From: Pseudomonas sp. MTM4
GTDB lineage: Bacteria > Pseudomonadota > Gammaproteobacteria > Pseudomonadales > Pseudomonadaceae
NCBI RefSeq assembly: GCF_019355055.1
Contig: NZ_CP048411.1
Span: forward strand, 2,817,501-2,881,500
Direction of reading: 5' to 3'
DNA length: 64,000 nucleotides
Within the stretch, counting starts at the first letter, position 1. Every line of letters begins with the position of its first letter. The notes under the pieces were generated by a model. The model was not told the origin of the DNA, searched no databases, and worked only from the letters and a program-made list of their open reading frames with translations. Both the position numbers and the translations under genes were made by a program. Shown here piece after piece: positions 1-9,238 of the stretch.

Positions 1-425
1 TTCTGCGGCTGCCCCTTGATCGCCCAGTAATGGCGCACCATGCGCAGCACGGTGTCGTTGGCCTCGGAGCCCGAGCCGGTGAAGAACACGTGATTCATGC
101 CCTCGGGAGCGATCTCGGCGATCGCCTTGGCCAAGGCTAAGGCCGGCGGGTGAGCGGTCTGGAAGAACAGGTTGTAGTACGGCAGCTCGCGCATCTGCCG
201 GGTCGCGGCCTCGACCAGTTCCTCACGGCCATAACCCAGGTTGACGCACCAGAGCCCGGCCATGGCATCGAGGATCTTGTGGCCTTCGCTATCCCAGAGA
301 TAAACCCCCTCGCCACGGGTAATGATGCGCGTGCCCTTGGCGTTGAGCGCCTTGAAGTCGGTGAACGGCGGCAGATGGTGGTCGCGGCTCAGGGCTTGCC
401 ATTGCAGGGTTTGCGAATCGCTCAT
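1..425 (-). CDS. spuC: Putrescine-pyruvate aminotransferase, N-terminal part (runs off left edge)
   Basis: Class III PLP-dependent aminotransferase. SpuC moves the amino group of putrescine (or gamma-glutamylated polyamines) to pyruvate. The protein starts MSDSQTLQWQALSRDHHLPP, and the visible 141 residues carry the N-terminal features of omega-aminotransferases: GxYLWDSEGHKILDAMAGLW, the LPYYNLFF stretch and the FTGSGSEAND cofactor-phosphate loop. The lysine that binds PLP lies outside the window. It is the last visible gene of a leftward spuA-spuB-spuC run, the same order as P. aeruginosa PA0297-PA0299. The 113-bp gap to spuB holds a pyrimidine-rich then purine-rich inverted stretch (about 470-515) that could be a hairpin. 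Family is certain; the symbol rests on residues plus synteny. Confidence 0.88.
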   Translation of the reverse strand, partial: MSDSQTLQWQALSRDHHLPPFTDFKALNAKGTRIITRGEGVYLWDSEGHKILDAMAGLWCVNLGYGREELVEAATRQMRELPYYNLFFQTAHPPALALAKAIAEIAPEGMNHVFFTGSGSEANDTVLRMVRHYWAIKGQPQ

Positions 426-538
426 CGGGCACCTCGTTTCAAATGGTTTTATGGTGCTTGCCGTTGCAAAACACCCCTCACCCCCACCCTCTTCCCACAA
501 GGGGAGAGGGAGCTGCTATGGCGTGGCTTCCAGCTTCT

Positions 539-1897
539 TTAAACCGACAACATCAAAAATTCCCGCTCCCATGAGCTGATCACCCGGTGATAGTTCTCCT
601 GCTCGGCGCGCTTGACCGCGACGTAGCCGGTGATGAATTTCGGGCTCAGGTATTTGACCAGCTCGCGGCAGTTCTCCATGCGTTCCAGCGCGGCTTCCAG
701 GGTCAGCGGCAGGCGCAGGTTGCGGCGCTCGTAGCCGCGGCCCTTGACCGGGGGACTCGGGTTCAGCCCTTCGACCATGCCGATGTAACCGCACAGGAGG
801 CTGGCGGCGATGGCTAGATAAGGATTGGCGTCGGCACCCGGCAGGCGGTTTTCGACGCGGCGGTTCTGCGGGTCAGAATCCGGCACGCGCAAGCCCACGG
901 TGCGGTTTTCCTCGCCCCACTCGACGTTCACCGGCGCCGAGGTATCGGGCAGGAACCGGCGGAACGAATTGACGTTGGGCGCGAACATCGGCAGTAGCTC
1001 GGGAATGTATTTCTGTAGGCCACCAACGTGGTGCAGGAACAGCTGGCTCATGGAGCCATCGGCGTTGGAAAACACGTTACGCCCGGTTTCGATGTCCACC
1101 ACACTCTGGTGCAGGTGCATGGCGCTGCCCGGCTCGCCGGTCATCGGCTTGGCCATGAATGTGGCAGCGACGTTGTGCTTGAGCGCCGCCTCGCGCATGG
1201 TGCGCTTGAACACCAGTATCTGGTCGGCCAGGTGCAGCGCCTCGCCGTGACGGAAGTTGATTTCCATCTGCGCGGTGCCTTCCTCGTGGATCAGCGTGTC
1301 CAGGTCCAGCCCCTGGGCCTCACACCAGTCATACATGTCTTCGAACAGCGGGTCGAATTCGTTGGCCGCGTCGATGGAGAACGATTGGCGGCCGGTCTCC
1401 TGACGTCCAGAACGGCCGATGGGTGGCTGGAACGGAAGGTCCGGGTCTTCGCAACGCTTGGTCAGGTAGAACTCCATCTCCGGCGCAACGATGGGCTGCC
1501 AGCCACGATCAGCGTACATCTTCAGAACGCGCTTGAGAATGTTGCGCGGCGAGATCTCGATGGGGTTGCCCATCTTGTCGTAGGTATCGTGGATCACCTG
1601 CGCGGTCGGCTCGATAGCCCAGGGCACCAGGAACACCGCGTCGGGATCGGGGCGGCAGAACATGTCGATGTCCGCCGGATCGAGCAGCTCGTAGTAAATG
1701 TCGTCTTCGACGTAGTCGCCAGTGACGGTCTGCAACAGCACGCTCTCGGGCAGGCGCATGCCGCGCTCGTCGAGGAACTTGTTGGTCGGTGAAATCTTGC
1801 CGCGGGCGATGCCGGTCAGGTCGCTGATCAGGCATTCCACTTCTGTAATCTTGCGTTCTTTGAGCCAGCCGGTGAGCTGGTCGAGCGTGCTAGTCAT
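539..1897 (-). CDS. spuB: Gamma-glutamylpolyamine synthetase, glutamine synthetase family
   Basis: 452 aa, glutamine-synthetase fold. Enzymes of this clade ligate glutamate to putrescine, spermidine or related amines, the first step of gamma-glutamylated polyamine catabolism in the cytoplasm. Visible family signatures: an N-terminal beta-grasp part with LISDLTGIARGK near residue 25, the metal-site segment VAPEMEFYL, GSAMHLHQS in the catalytic barrel, and NRxVENRLPGADANPYLA near the C terminus. The ATG at 1897 (MTSTLDQLTGWLKERK) is preferred; the frame stays open 24 codons upstream, but that part has no family resemblance. It lies between spuA and spuC. A second paralogue, spuI, lies divergently at 2941. 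Physiological amine preference cannot be read from sequence. Confidence 0.88.
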   Translation of the reverse strand: MTSTLDQLTGWLKERKITEVECLISDLTGIARGKISPTNKFLDERGMRLPESVLLQTVTGDYVEDDIYYELLDPADIDMFCRPDPDAVFLVPWAIEPTAQVIHDTYDKMGNPIEISPRNILKRVLKMYADRGWQPIVAPEMEFYLTKRCEDPDLPFQPPIGRSGRQETGRQSFSIDAANEFDPLFEDMYDWCEAQGLDLDTLIHEEGTAQMEINFRHGEALHLADQILVFKRTMREAALKHNVAATFMAKPMTGEPGSAMHLHQSVVDIETGRNVFSNADGSMSQLFLHHVGGLQKYIPELLPMFAPNVNSFRRFLPDTSAPVNVEWGEENRTVGLRVPDSDPQNRRVENRLPGADANPYLAIAASLLCGYIGMVEGLNPSPPVKGRGYERRNLRLPLTLEAALERMENCRELVKYLSPKFITGYVAVKRAEQENYHRVISSWEREFLMLSV

Positions 1898-1941
1898 GAT
1901 GACCTCAGAGTTGATGAAACGAGCGCCGGACCGGCCTGCGC

Positions 1942-2688
1942 TCAGCGCCGTCCCGCGCGTTCCTGGCAAGCGCGGGCAAAGCCCTGGAACAACGCCAGGT
2001 AATAAGGGTGCTCATGCACCTTCCATTCAGGATGCCATTGGACGCCGAGCGCGAAGGTCTGCGCCGCCTCGACGGAAAACGCCTCGATCAGCCCATCCGG
2101 CGCCAATGCCTCGATGCGCAGCCCCTCGCCAAGGCGCTCGACACCCTGGCCGTGCACCGAATTGACTTCCAGATGCAGCGGCAACCCGAGACGCTCCAGC
2201 AAGCCACCGGGTTGCACGTGCAGTGGATGACTGAGCCCGTACTGGATGTCGATCGGGTCTTCGGCGCGCTCGCGATGATCGGCATAGGGGCCGGCCTCGT
2301 GCACCTTCTGATGCAGACTGCCGCCAAACGCCACGTTCATTTCCTGAAAACCGCGACAGACGCCGAACACCGGAATGCCGGCATCTACCGCAGCGCGGAT
2401 CAGGGGCAGGGTCAGCTGGTCACGGGGAGGATCGTGTGGCGTGCCTTCGGCACTGGCCGACCCGCCATAATGATGAGGCTCGACGTTCGATGGCGAGCCG
2501 GTGAAGAGCAGGCCGTCTACGCTATCGAGTAGAGCTGTCGGATCGATGAGGTCACCCAGCGCCGGGATGACCAGAGGCAAGCCGGCGACCGCTGCGGCAC
2601 GCAGGTATTTGTCACCGGCAATATGGAAGCTGTGGTGGCCGATCTGCCTGGTACAGGCGGAAACGCCGATCAATGGCACGCGAGGCAT
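1942..2688 (-). CDS. spuA: Gamma-glutamyl-polyamine-derived product hydrolase, class I glutamine amidotransferase-like (PuuD/SpuA)
   Basis: Peptidase C26 / class I glutamine amidotransferase-like hydrolase, 248 aa from the ATG at 2688 (MPRVPLIGVSACTRQIG). PuuD-type enzymes remove the gamma-glutamyl group from gamma-glutamyl-GABA, or in the spu context from the oxidised glutamylpolyamine product. The nucleophile elbow FGVCRGFQEMN with its cysteine, and the His/Glu pair of GVQWHPEW, are all present. A GACGAG stretch lies about 8 bp before this ATG; an in-frame ATG 30 bp upstream (2718) would add MSTLLKDEYH and cannot be excluded. First gene of the leftward spuABC set, divergent from spuI. Confidence 0.86.
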   Translation of the reverse strand: MPRVPLIGVSACTRQIGHHSFHIAGDKYLRAAAVAGLPLVIPALGDLIDPTALLDSVDGLLFTGSPSNVEPHHYGGSASAEGTPHDPPRDQLTLPLIRAAVDAGIPVFGVCRGFQEMNVAFGGSLHQKVHEAGPYADHRERAEDPIDIQYGLSHPLHVQPGGLLERLGLPLHLEVNSVHGQGVERLGEGLRIEALAPDGLIEAFSVEAAQTFALGVQWHPEWKVHEHPYYLALFQGFARACQERAGRR

Positions 2689-2940
2689 GTGATACTCGTC
2701 TTTCAGAAGGGTGCTCATCGGAGAGTAGTCTTGTTCATTTTTATAGACAATAGCCGACCCGGCGTCCTTCCGAAAGCAAACGCAGCGCCGTGAAAATTTT
2801 TCCGGCAGTGCCCCAAAACCGCCCTTAATGGGCATTCATGGGGCGTTTTGAGGCGCTATTGACAGCGACTTGGCTTTCCGATTGACTCCAAGACATGTTG
2901 TTTGATGATTGAAATTTTTAACAATTAAGGTGTTTTCATC
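2689..2940. promoter_or_regulatory. Divergent spuA/spuI control region with imperfect dyad
   Basis: Intergenic region between the divergent spuA and spuI starts. An imperfect inverted repeat has arms CAAAACCGCCC (2814-2824) and GGGGCGTTTTG (2840-2850), 9 of 11 positions complementary, which could be a regulator site. A TTGACA hexamer lies at 2859-2864, facing spuI, but I see no convincing -10 at the standard distance. The 60 bp before spuI are AT-rich. The operator role is inference. Confidence 0.4.
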
Positions 2941-4317
2941 ATGCTTCCGCCGCCGCGTGCCGTTCAGCTCAATGAAGCGAACGCGTTTCTGAAAGAACAC
3001 CCGGAGGTCCAGTACGTCGACCTGCTGATCGCAGACATGAACGGTGTCGTGCGAGGCAAGCGCATCGAACGCGCCAGCCTGCATAAGGTGTATGAAAAAG
3101 GCATCAACCTCCCCGCCTCGCTATTCGCGCTCGACATCAATGGCATCACCGTGGAAAGCACCGGGCTCGGGATGGACATCGGCGACTCGGACCGGACCTG
3201 CTTCCCCATTCCCAACACCCTGAGCAACGAGCCCTGGCAGAAGCGCCCCACCGCGCAGCTGCTGATGACCATGCACGAGCGCGACGGCTCGCCTTTTTTC
3301 GCCGACCCACGCGAAGTGCTGCGCCAGGTCGTCAGCAAGTTCGACGAGCTGGGCCTGACCATCTGTGCGGCCTTCGAGCTGGAGTTCTATCTGATCGATC
3401 AGGAGAACGTGAATGGCCGTCCGCAGCCGCCGCGCTCGCCCATTTCCGGCAAGCGCCCGCAGTCGACCCAGGTCTACCTGATCGACGATCTGGACGAATA
3501 CGTCGACTGCCTGCAGGACATTCTCGAGGGCGCGAAGGAACAGGGCATTCCTGCCGACGCTATCGTCAAAGAAAGCGCTCCGGCGCAGTTCGAAGTCAAC
3601 CTCCATCACGTCGCCGATCCGATCAAGGCCTGCGATTACGCCGTGCTGCTCAAGCGCCTGATCAAGAACATCGCCTATGACCATGAGATGGACACCACCT
3701 TCATGGCTAAGCCCTACCCGGGCCAGGCTGGGAACGGACTGCACGTGCACATCTCGTTGCTCGACAAGAATGGCAACAATATCTTCGCCACCGACAATCC
3801 GCTGGAGAGCGAAACCCTGCGTCATGCCATCGGCGGTATCCAGCAGACCATGGCGGCGTCGATGGCCTTCCTCTGCCCCAACGTCAACTCCTACCGCCGC
3901 TTTGGCGCTCAGTTCTACGTACCGAATGCGCCGTGCTGGGGCCTGGACAACCGCACCGTAGCGCTACGCGTGCCGACCGACAGCGCGGATTCAGTACGCA
4001 TCGAGCATCGCGTCGCCGGGGCGGATGCCAACCCTTACCTACTGTTGGCCAGCGTTCTCGCCGGCGTTCATCACGGCCTGACCAACAAGATCGCACCCGA
4101 CCAGCCGATCGAAGGCAACTCCTACGAGCAGGTCGAACCGAGCCTGCCCTCCAACCTGCGCGACGCCCTGCGCGAGCTGGATGACAACGAAATCATGGCC
4201 CGCTACATCAGCCCGGAGTACATCGACATCTTCGTGGCCTGCAAAGAAAGCGAACTGGCCGAATTCGAGCATTCGATCTCCGATCTCGAATACAACTGGT
4301 ACCTGCATACGGTCTAA
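2941..4317 (+). CDS. spuI: Glutamate-putrescine ligase (gamma-glutamylpolyamine synthetase)
   Basis: 458 aa glutamine-synthetase-family enzyme starting MLPPPRAVQLNEANAFLKEH. It ligates glutamate to putrescine or other polyamines using ATP. Signatures: LIADMNGVVRGKR near residue 30, AAFELEFYLI around residue 142 (metal-binding glutamates), GNGLHVHISL around residue 262, and RIEHRVAGADANPYL around residue 352. Divergent from spuABC exactly as PA0296 is in P. aeruginosa, which supports the symbol over plain glnA; true GlnA is longer and carries the adenylylation tyrosine loop, not seen here. A REP-type inverted repeat lies about 40 bp downstream. Confidence 0.88.
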   Translation: MLPPPRAVQLNEANAFLKEHPEVQYVDLLIADMNGVVRGKRIERASLHKVYEKGINLPASLFALDINGITVESTGLGMDIGDSDRTCFPIPNTLSNEPWQKRPTAQLLMTMHERDGSPFFADPREVLRQVVSKFDELGLTICAAFELEFYLIDQENVNGRPQPPRSPISGKRPQSTQVYLIDDLDEYVDCLQDILEGAKEQGIPADAIVKESAPAQFEVNLHHVADPIKACDYAVLLKRLIKNIAYDHEMDTTFMAKPYPGQAGNGLHVHISLLDKNGNNIFATDNPLESETLRHAIGGIQQTMAASMAFLCPNVNSYRRFGAQFYVPNAPCWGLDNRTVALRVPTDSADSVRIEHRVAGADANPYLLLASVLAGVHHGLTNKIAPDQPIEGNSYEQVEPSLPSNLRDALRELDDNEIMARYISPEYIDIFVACKESELAEFEHSISDLEYNWYLHTV

Positions 4318-4360
4318 AAGCTGGAAGCCGATCAAAGCGCTGGCGGGCAGAGAAGTAATC

Positions 4361-4429
4361 GTAGGGTGGGCTTCAGCCCACCAAGTCGGCCCCACCGAGG
4401 TGTCGGCGGTGGGCTGAAGCCCACCCTAC
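4361..4429. repeat. REP-like inverted pair, GTAGGGTGGGCTTCAGCCCAC family
   Basis: Two copies of a 22-bp unit in perfect inverted orientation (4361-4382 and 4408-4429), separated by 25 bp. Each unit is itself a hairpin (TGGGCTtcAGCCCA). The same unit recurs with TTT/AAA instead of TTC/GAA at 34010-34067 and 34189-34210. Likely a repetitive extragenic palindrome and possible transcription barrier after spuI. Confidence 0.8.
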
Positions 4430-4569
4430 GGCGGTCCGGCCCACCTACAGCCTCACTGAAGCGTTAGCGCCACGGTTTTCGTTCTGCCTCCAGCGCCTTT
4501 ATCGTCTTTTCCAAACTTCACGCCTAAAATCCACTCCATTTCTAAACGCCCCAATTCCGCGAGGCCGCC

Positions 4570-5448
4570 ATGTCCCGTACCGTTACCGTTGCCGCCACCC
4601 AAATGGCCTGTTCCTGGGATCGCCAGGCGAACATCACCAACGCCGAGAAGCTGGTTCGTGAAGCCGCCGCCAAGGGCGCGCAGGTGATCCTGATCCAGGA
4701 GCTGTTCGAAACCCCTTACTTCTGCCAGAAACCCAATCCCGAATATCTGCAGCTGGCTACCAGCGTGGAAGAAAACCCGGCGATCCAGCATTTCCAGAAG
4801 ATCGCCGCCGAGCTGCAGGTGGTGCTGCCGATCAGCTTTTTCGAAGTCGCCGGCCGCGCACGCTTCAACTCCATCGCCATCATCGACGCCGATGGCAAGG
4901 TGCTGGGCGTCTACCGCAAGAGCCACATCCCCGACGGTCCTGGCTATCACGAGAAGTACTACTTCAACCCCGGCGACACTGGTTTCAAGGTCTGGAACAC
5001 CCGCTACGCCAAGATCGGCGTGGCCATTTGCTGGGATCAGTGGTTCCCCGAAACCGCGCGCAGCATGGCACTGATGGGCGCCGAGCTGCTGTTCTACCCC
5101 ACCGCCATCGGCAGCGAGCCGCATGACCCGAACATCACCTCGCGCGACCATTGGCAGCGCGTCCAGCAGGGCCACGCCGGCGCCAACCTGATGCCGCTGA
5201 TCGCCAGCAACCGCGTCGGCACCGAAGAGCAGGACGGCTACGACATCACCTTCTACGGTTCCTCGTTCATTGCCGACCAGTTCGGTGCCAAGGTCGAGGA
5301 AATGGACAAGACCACCGAAGGCGTGCTGGTGCACGAGTTCGACCTGGACCAGCTGGAGCACATCCGCAGCGCCTGGGGCGTATTCCGCGACCGTCGGCCA
5401 AACCTGTACAGCCCGATCAAGACCCTGGACGGCTCGCTGGAGTCCTGA
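4570..5448 (+). CDS. aguB: N-carbamoylputrescine amidase
   Basis: 292 aa carbon-nitrogen hydrolase (nitrilase superfamily). It hydrolyses N-carbamoylputrescine to putrescine, CO2 and ammonia, the second step of the agmatine deiminase route. The catalytic triad is visible: Glu in [11 protein letters not shown] (about residue 43), Lys in [18 protein letters not shown] (about residue 118), and Cys154 in [11 protein letters not shown]. Length and start ([17 protein letters not shown]) match the family. Followed at 110 bp by aguA, an aguBA operon as in P. aeruginosa PA0293-PA0292. The TetR repressor gene aguR that adjoins the operon in P. aeruginosa is not present here. Confidence 0.93.
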   Translation: MSRTVTVAATQMACSWDRQANITNAEKLVREAAAKGAQVILIQELFETPYFCQKPNPEYLQLATSVEENPAIQHFQKIAAELQVVLPISFFEVAGRARFNSIAIIDADGKVLGVYRKSHIPDGPGYHEKYYFNPGDTGFKVWNTRYAKIGVAICWDQWFPETARSMALMGAELLFYPTAIGSEPHDPNITSRDHWQRVQQGHAGANLMPLIASNRVGTEEQDGYDITFYGSSFIADQFGAKVEEMDKTTEGVLVHEFDLDQLEHIRSAWGVFRDRRPNLYSPIKTLDGSLES

Positions 5449-5466
5449 CCGAACAATTGACCCATC

Positions 5467-5530
5467 GTGGGAACGAGTTTGCTCGCGAACGCGCCTGCAA
5501 GGCCGCATTCGCAAGCAGGCCCGCTCCTAC
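5467..5530. repeat. Pseudomonas-type REP/BIME inverted repeat between aguB and aguA
   Basis: Imperfect inverted arms of the common pseudomonad REP type: a left arm near 5467-5489 (GTGGGAACGAGTTTGCTCGC) and a right arm near 5508-5530 (GCAAGCAGGCCCGCTCCTAC). It sits inside the aguB-aguA gap, so it may modulate the message between them. Confidence 0.6.
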
Positions 5531-5557
5531 AGGCCGCGCTCTCTACGGAAAAGATCG

Positions 5558-6673
5558 ATGACAACCCTGACCACCACGCCTCGCGCCGACGACTTCCATA
5601 TGCCCGCCGAATGGGCGCCGCACAACCAGACCTGGATGGTCTGGCCGCAGCGTCCGGATAACTGGCGCGACCAGGGCACGCCGGCGCAGGCGGCTTTCAC
5701 CGCTGTGGCAAAGGCCATAGCACGCTTCGAGCCGGTCACCGTCTGCGCCACCGCCGAGCAATACATGGCCGCACGAGAGCAACTCGATGACCCGCGCATT
5801 CGGCTGGTGGAAATCAGCAGCGATGACGCCTGGGTCCGCGATACGGGGCCGACCTTTTTGGTCAACGGCAAGGGCGGACTGCGTGGCGTCGACTGGACGT
5901 TCAACGCCTGGGGCGGCCTCGAGGGCGGGCTGTACGACAACTGGCAGCGCGACGACGAAGTGGCGCGTAAGATTCTCGAAATCGAGCGCTGCGACCGCTA
6001 CCGCACCGAGGGTTTCGTACTGGAAGGCGGTTCGATTCACGTCGACGGCGAAGGTACCCTGATCACCACCGAGGAGTGCCTGCTCAACCGCAATCGCAAC
6101 CCGCAGCTGTCCCGTGAGCAAATCGAAGCGGTCCTGGCCGATTACCTGGCGATCGATAAGGTCATCTGGCTGCCGCACGGGCTGTACAACGACGAAACCG
6201 ACGGTCACGTGGACAATTTCTGCTGCTTCGTTCGCCCAGGTGAAGTACTGCTGGCCTGGACCGATGATCGCGACGACCCCAACTACGAGCGCTGCCAGGC
6301 GGCTATGCACGTGCTGGAGCAGGCCCGTGATGCCTGGGACCGCAAGCTCGTGGTGCACAAGATGCCGATCCCTGGCCCGCTGCATGCCACCGAGCAGGAA
6401 TGCGCTGGTGTGGTGCCGCTGATCGGCAGTCAGCCGCGCGATCCGTCGATTCGCCTGGCCGGCAGCTACGTGAACTTCCTGATCGTCAACGGGGGCATCA
6501 TCGCGCCGTCTTTCGACGATCCGATGGACGCCGAAGCAGAAGCTATCCTCAGCCGGATCTTTCCCAATCATCAGGTGGTGATGGTACCGGGCCGCGAGAT
6601 CCTGCTCGGCGGCGGCAACATCCACTGCATCACTCAGCAGCAACCGGCGGCCTCGAGCCAAACGCCGGTGTAA
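5558..6673 (+). CDS. aguA: Agmatine deiminase
   Basis: 371 aa, peptidyl-arginine-deiminase-like fold. Converts agmatine to N-carbamoylputrescine and ammonia in the cytoplasm. The ATG at 5558 gives [20 protein letters not shown], followed by [15 protein letters not shown], typical of the family; the reading frame is open far upstream into aguB but without resemblance. Catalytic motifs: [10 protein letters not shown] (about residue 93), [11 protein letters not shown] (about 158), HVDNFCCF (about 216) and the nucleophile Cys357 in [13 protein letters not shown]. Acts directly before AguB; its putrescine product feeds the spu enzymes encoded upstream. Confidence 0.94.
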   Translation: MTTLTTTPRADDFHMPAEWAPHNQTWMVWPQRPDNWRDQGTPAQAAFTAVAKAIARFEPVTVCATAEQYMAAREQLDDPRIRLVEISSDDAWVRDTGPTFLVNGKGGLRGVDWTFNAWGGLEGGLYDNWQRDDEVARKILEIERCDRYRTEGFVLEGGSIHVDGEGTLITTEECLLNRNRNPQLSREQIEAVLADYLAIDKVIWLPHGLYNDETDGHVDNFCCFVRPGEVLLAWTDDRDDPNYERCQAAMHVLEQARDAWDRKLVVHKMPIPGPLHATEQECAGVVPLIGSQPRDPSIRLAGSYVNFLIVNGGIIAPSFDDPMDAEAEAILSRIFPNHQVVMVPGREILLGGGNIHCITQQQPAASSQTPV

Positions 6674-6730
6674 CGCACCCGAGCTGTCCGTGCCGCCGAC
6701 ACGGGCAGCGCCTGAAGGAGCTTGCAAGCC

Positions 6731-7408
6731 GTGCAATACAAAGCCTTTCTGCTGTGCCTGCTGCTAGCGCCAACTGTGCAGGCCATCGAAGCCTATTCCT
6801 GCCGCAACGGCTTCTTTCCTGCATTCGCCGGTCAGGTGCGACCCGCAGAGGTTATTGCTGACGCCAACTCGCGCGTGCACTTCAGGGACGACGCCGTTGG
6901 CTGCCCCGAAGATGAATCCTGCATACGCAAGGCCTATCTCGTGGACGGCGACAAACTCTTGGTCGGCAATCATTCCGATGGCTGGGCCTGCGTATGGTAC
7001 TTCGGCGAAAAGCGCGAATTCGTAGGCTGGTTGCCAGCACGCAATCTTGAAATCGACACTGCTTCGACGCCTCCCGCAGTGCAGGACTGGATTGGTCGCT
7101 GGCTGCCCACCGCCGGCGGCAACAGCATCGTCATTTCTCGAGCCTCGGCCAGCGGGTCGCTTGCGCTCGTAGGCGAGGCGATCTGGCAGGGCGGCGTGAA
7201 TAGTTATGGCGAGCCGGTTGTCCACGTCGGCGCCTTCGAAGGTCAAGCACAACCCTCCGGTGATCTGCTGAGAATTGCCGAGAGTGCGGAAGAATATGCC
7301 TGCCGCGTCACCCTGCAGTACGTCGCAGCGAACCTCGTAGTGACCGACAACAGCCGCTGCGGCGGCCTCAACGTTCGCTTCGATGACGTCTACCGCAAAG
7401 CGCCCTGA
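6731..7408 (+). CDS. Secreted hypothetical protein, cysteine-containing
   Basis: 225 aa from a GTG start. GAAGGAG at 6714-6720 is 10 bp before GTG 6731 and only 1 bp before an upstream TTG, which decides the start. The N terminus (VQYKAFLLCLLLAPTVQA, then IEAYSC) is a classical signal peptide, so the product is likely periplasmic. Several cysteines (YSCRNGFF, GCPEDESC, ACVWYFGE, EEYACRV, SRCGG) could form disulfides. A central GEKREFVGWLPARNLE segment resembles SH3-like domains of secreted proteins, but I do not recognise a family. It follows aguA by 57 bp and may be co-transcribed; no functional link is evident. Confidence 0.72.
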   Translation: MQYKAFLLCLLLAPTVQAIEAYSCRNGFFPAFAGQVRPAEVIADANSRVHFRDDAVGCPEDESCIRKAYLVDGDKLLVGNHSDGWACVWYFGEKREFVGWLPARNLEIDTASTPPAVQDWIGRWLPTAGGNSIVISRASASGSLALVGEAIWQGGVNSYGEPVVHVGAFEGQAQPSGDLLRIAESAEEYACRVTLQYVAANLVVTDNSRCGGLNVRFDDVYRKAP

Positions 7409-7671
7409 CGCGCTTTTCGCCGTCTGCCATCGCTAGCTTGAAAGCCAAACGATCTGGTCTAGAGTTGAGGTCTTCTTGGCATGTGGCGCAAGTCATGTTG
7501 GGCATCACCAACGACCAGACCATAGGGGCCGCGATCGCTCTGCACGAAGTCCAATGAACACGGCGTGCCGCTCAGCCGGACAAATGATGTGATGGGCAAC
7601 CCAACGTCCCCGAGGTCAACCCTGGCCGAGCCGCAGATTTTCGAGCAGCAAACCAACAATCAGGAACGAAC

Positions 7672-8052
7672 ATGTCCTTACCAACCAAGTTGCGATACCT
7701 GTCCCTCATCAGCGCCGCCATGCTGATCAGTCTTCCGAGCCTGGCTCAGCAGCCGACTAATCCAATGATGGCGAACATGAACGCACAGCTAGCGAAACTG
7801 GGCGGCACGATGCAGGTCACGGCAGAGGTCTGTGGCGGCTATACGGACGAACAGCTGGTCGAGCATAAACAGCAGCAGAAAGATCATCTGACGCGCAATG
7901 GCATGGATGCGGCCAGCTTCGACAAGGACTTCGATGCCGGTGTCAAACAGGGCAAAGCGAAATGGGACAGCATCCCGGCATCCGAACGGCAGGCCAAGTG
8001 CGACGAATTCAAACAGCAGATGGAGGAACTGGCGCAGCAGTTCACCCGTTGA
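7672..8052 (+). CDS. Small secreted hypothetical protein
   Basis: 126 aa. The N-terminal signal peptide (MSLPTKLRYLSLISAAMLIS, ending LPSLAQQ) predicts export to the periplasm. The mature part is hydrophilic, rich in Gln, Lys and Asp and mostly helical, with one cysteine in AEVCGGYTDEQL and another in RQAKCDEFKQQ, spaced as if for one disulfide across a helical hairpin. GGAACGAAC precedes the ATG. No family recognised. The 263 bp upstream contains no convincing gene. Confidence 0.68.
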   Translation: MSLPTKLRYLSLISAAMLISLPSLAQQPTNPMMANMNAQLAKLGGTMQVTAEVCGGYTDEQLVEHKQQQKDHLTRNGMDAASFDKDFDAGVKQGKAKWDSIPASERQAKCDEFKQQMEELAQQFTR

Positions 8053-8098
8053 TGGCTGATAGGTGACCGGTCCGATGGCGCCGGCCCGCGCCATTGAC

Positions 8099-9097
8099 TC
8101 AGGCCATGATCACCTGGTTCTTGCCCAGACGTTTGGCGGTGTACATGGCTGCATCGGCACGGGCGAACAGCGCACCGAGATCCGGATCGCCGGCCCTGAG
8201 GCAGGTCACGCCGAGGCTGATGGTAACTCCGAAGCGCTGGCCGTCGGTGGTAGTGAACACCAGCCGCTGCACCTCCCGCTGCAGGCGTTCGGCGATCTGC
8301 TCGGCGAGGTCCGGCTTGCAGCCCGGCAGCAGCAAGGCGAACTCTTCACCACCGATGCGACCGAACAGATCGCCACGCCGCAGCACGGACGAGCCGCATT
8401 CGGCGACGCGCTGCAGCACCTGATCGCCCATCTGATGGCCATGGGTATCGTTGATCCGCTTGAAGTCGTCGATGTCCAACAGCTGAAACGCCAACGGAGT
8501 GGCGTATTGCCGGGCTAGGTCGAACTCGCGCTTGGCGCACTCGAAGAAGTAGCGGCGGTTGCTGCTCTGGGTTAAGACATCGACGGTGGCCAGGCGCTGC
8601 AGTTCGCCTTCGAGCTGTTTCTTATCGGTAATGTCTTCGGCGATCCCAACGATGATGGGCCCATGCGCGCTGTCGACGTTACGCGCGATGAAGCATTTGT
8701 CGCTCAGCCAGCGCAACTGGCCGTCACCACGAATGATGCGGTACTCGCGCTCTTCGATGGCGCCCTTTTCGAGCACGTCGGTCAGGCCCTGCTGTGCATA
8801 TTCCAGATCGTCCGGGTAGATGCTGTTGCGCCACTCGCCGAAGTCCGCCAGCAACAGCGCAGCCGAGCGCCCGAATATCTGTTCGTAGGCCGGGCTGACA
8901 TAGACCATCCGCTGAGCCTGCGAGTCGTACGCCCAGAGCACCGCATTGACTGCACTCATCAACGTACTGAATAGCTGTTCGCGCTCGCTCAAGCGCTCGA
9001 CTTCGGCCCGGGCATGCATCAACGCCAAAAGCGTCTGCCCTTCGGTCGGGGGAAGGATGCCAACCCCTTTTTCACTTCGCTGCTTCACCAGAGTCAT
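8099..9097 (-). CDS. PAS domain diguanylate cyclase
   Basis: 332 aa. A PAS fold occupies residues 45-160 (AVLWAYDSQ, VYVSPAYEQIFGRS, IVGIAEDITDKKQ), followed by a GGDEF domain. The active-site motif GGEEF is at 249-253, and an RxxD inhibitory site (RRGD, 240-243) lies exactly five residues before it, so active c-di-GMP synthesis with product inhibition is expected. No transmembrane segment. The ATG at 9097 (MTLVKQRSEKGVG) is chosen over a longer frame lacking domain content. The position near desA and aguA matches PA0290 of P. aeruginosa. Sensory ligand unknown. Confidence 0.88.
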   Translation of the reverse strand: MTLVKQRSEKGVGILPPTEGQTLLALMHARAEVERLSEREQLFSTLMSAVNAVLWAYDSQAQRMVYVSPAYEQIFGRSAALLLADFGEWRNSIYPDDLEYAQQGLTDVLEKGAIEEREYRIIRGDGQLRWLSDKCFIARNVDSAHGPIIVGIAEDITDKKQLEGELQRLATVDVLTQSSNRRYFFECAKREFDLARQYATPLAFQLLDIDDFKRINDTHGHQMGDQVLQRVAECGSSVLRRGDLFGRIGGEEFALLLPGCKPDLAEQIAERLQREVQRLVFTTTDGQRFGVTISLGVTCLRAGDPDLGALFARADAAMYTAKRLGKNQVIMA

Positions 9098-9238
9098 ACC
9101 TGCGTTCCCAAACGAGCGCCAGGTACCGGCGGGGGCCCGCTGAGCAGCTGTCGCTAAAGCACCAGAATGCTGTTGAGAGAACGCCGGTAGAGCAAAGTTC
9201 CAGCTGGCGCAATTACCGCTAATTGCGCCGATCAATGG

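Noticed and set aside
7409..7671. Small RNA or short gene between the two secreted proteins
   Set aside because: No promoter-hairpin-T-tract combination; the only frame (7459-7659, leftward) looks accidental.
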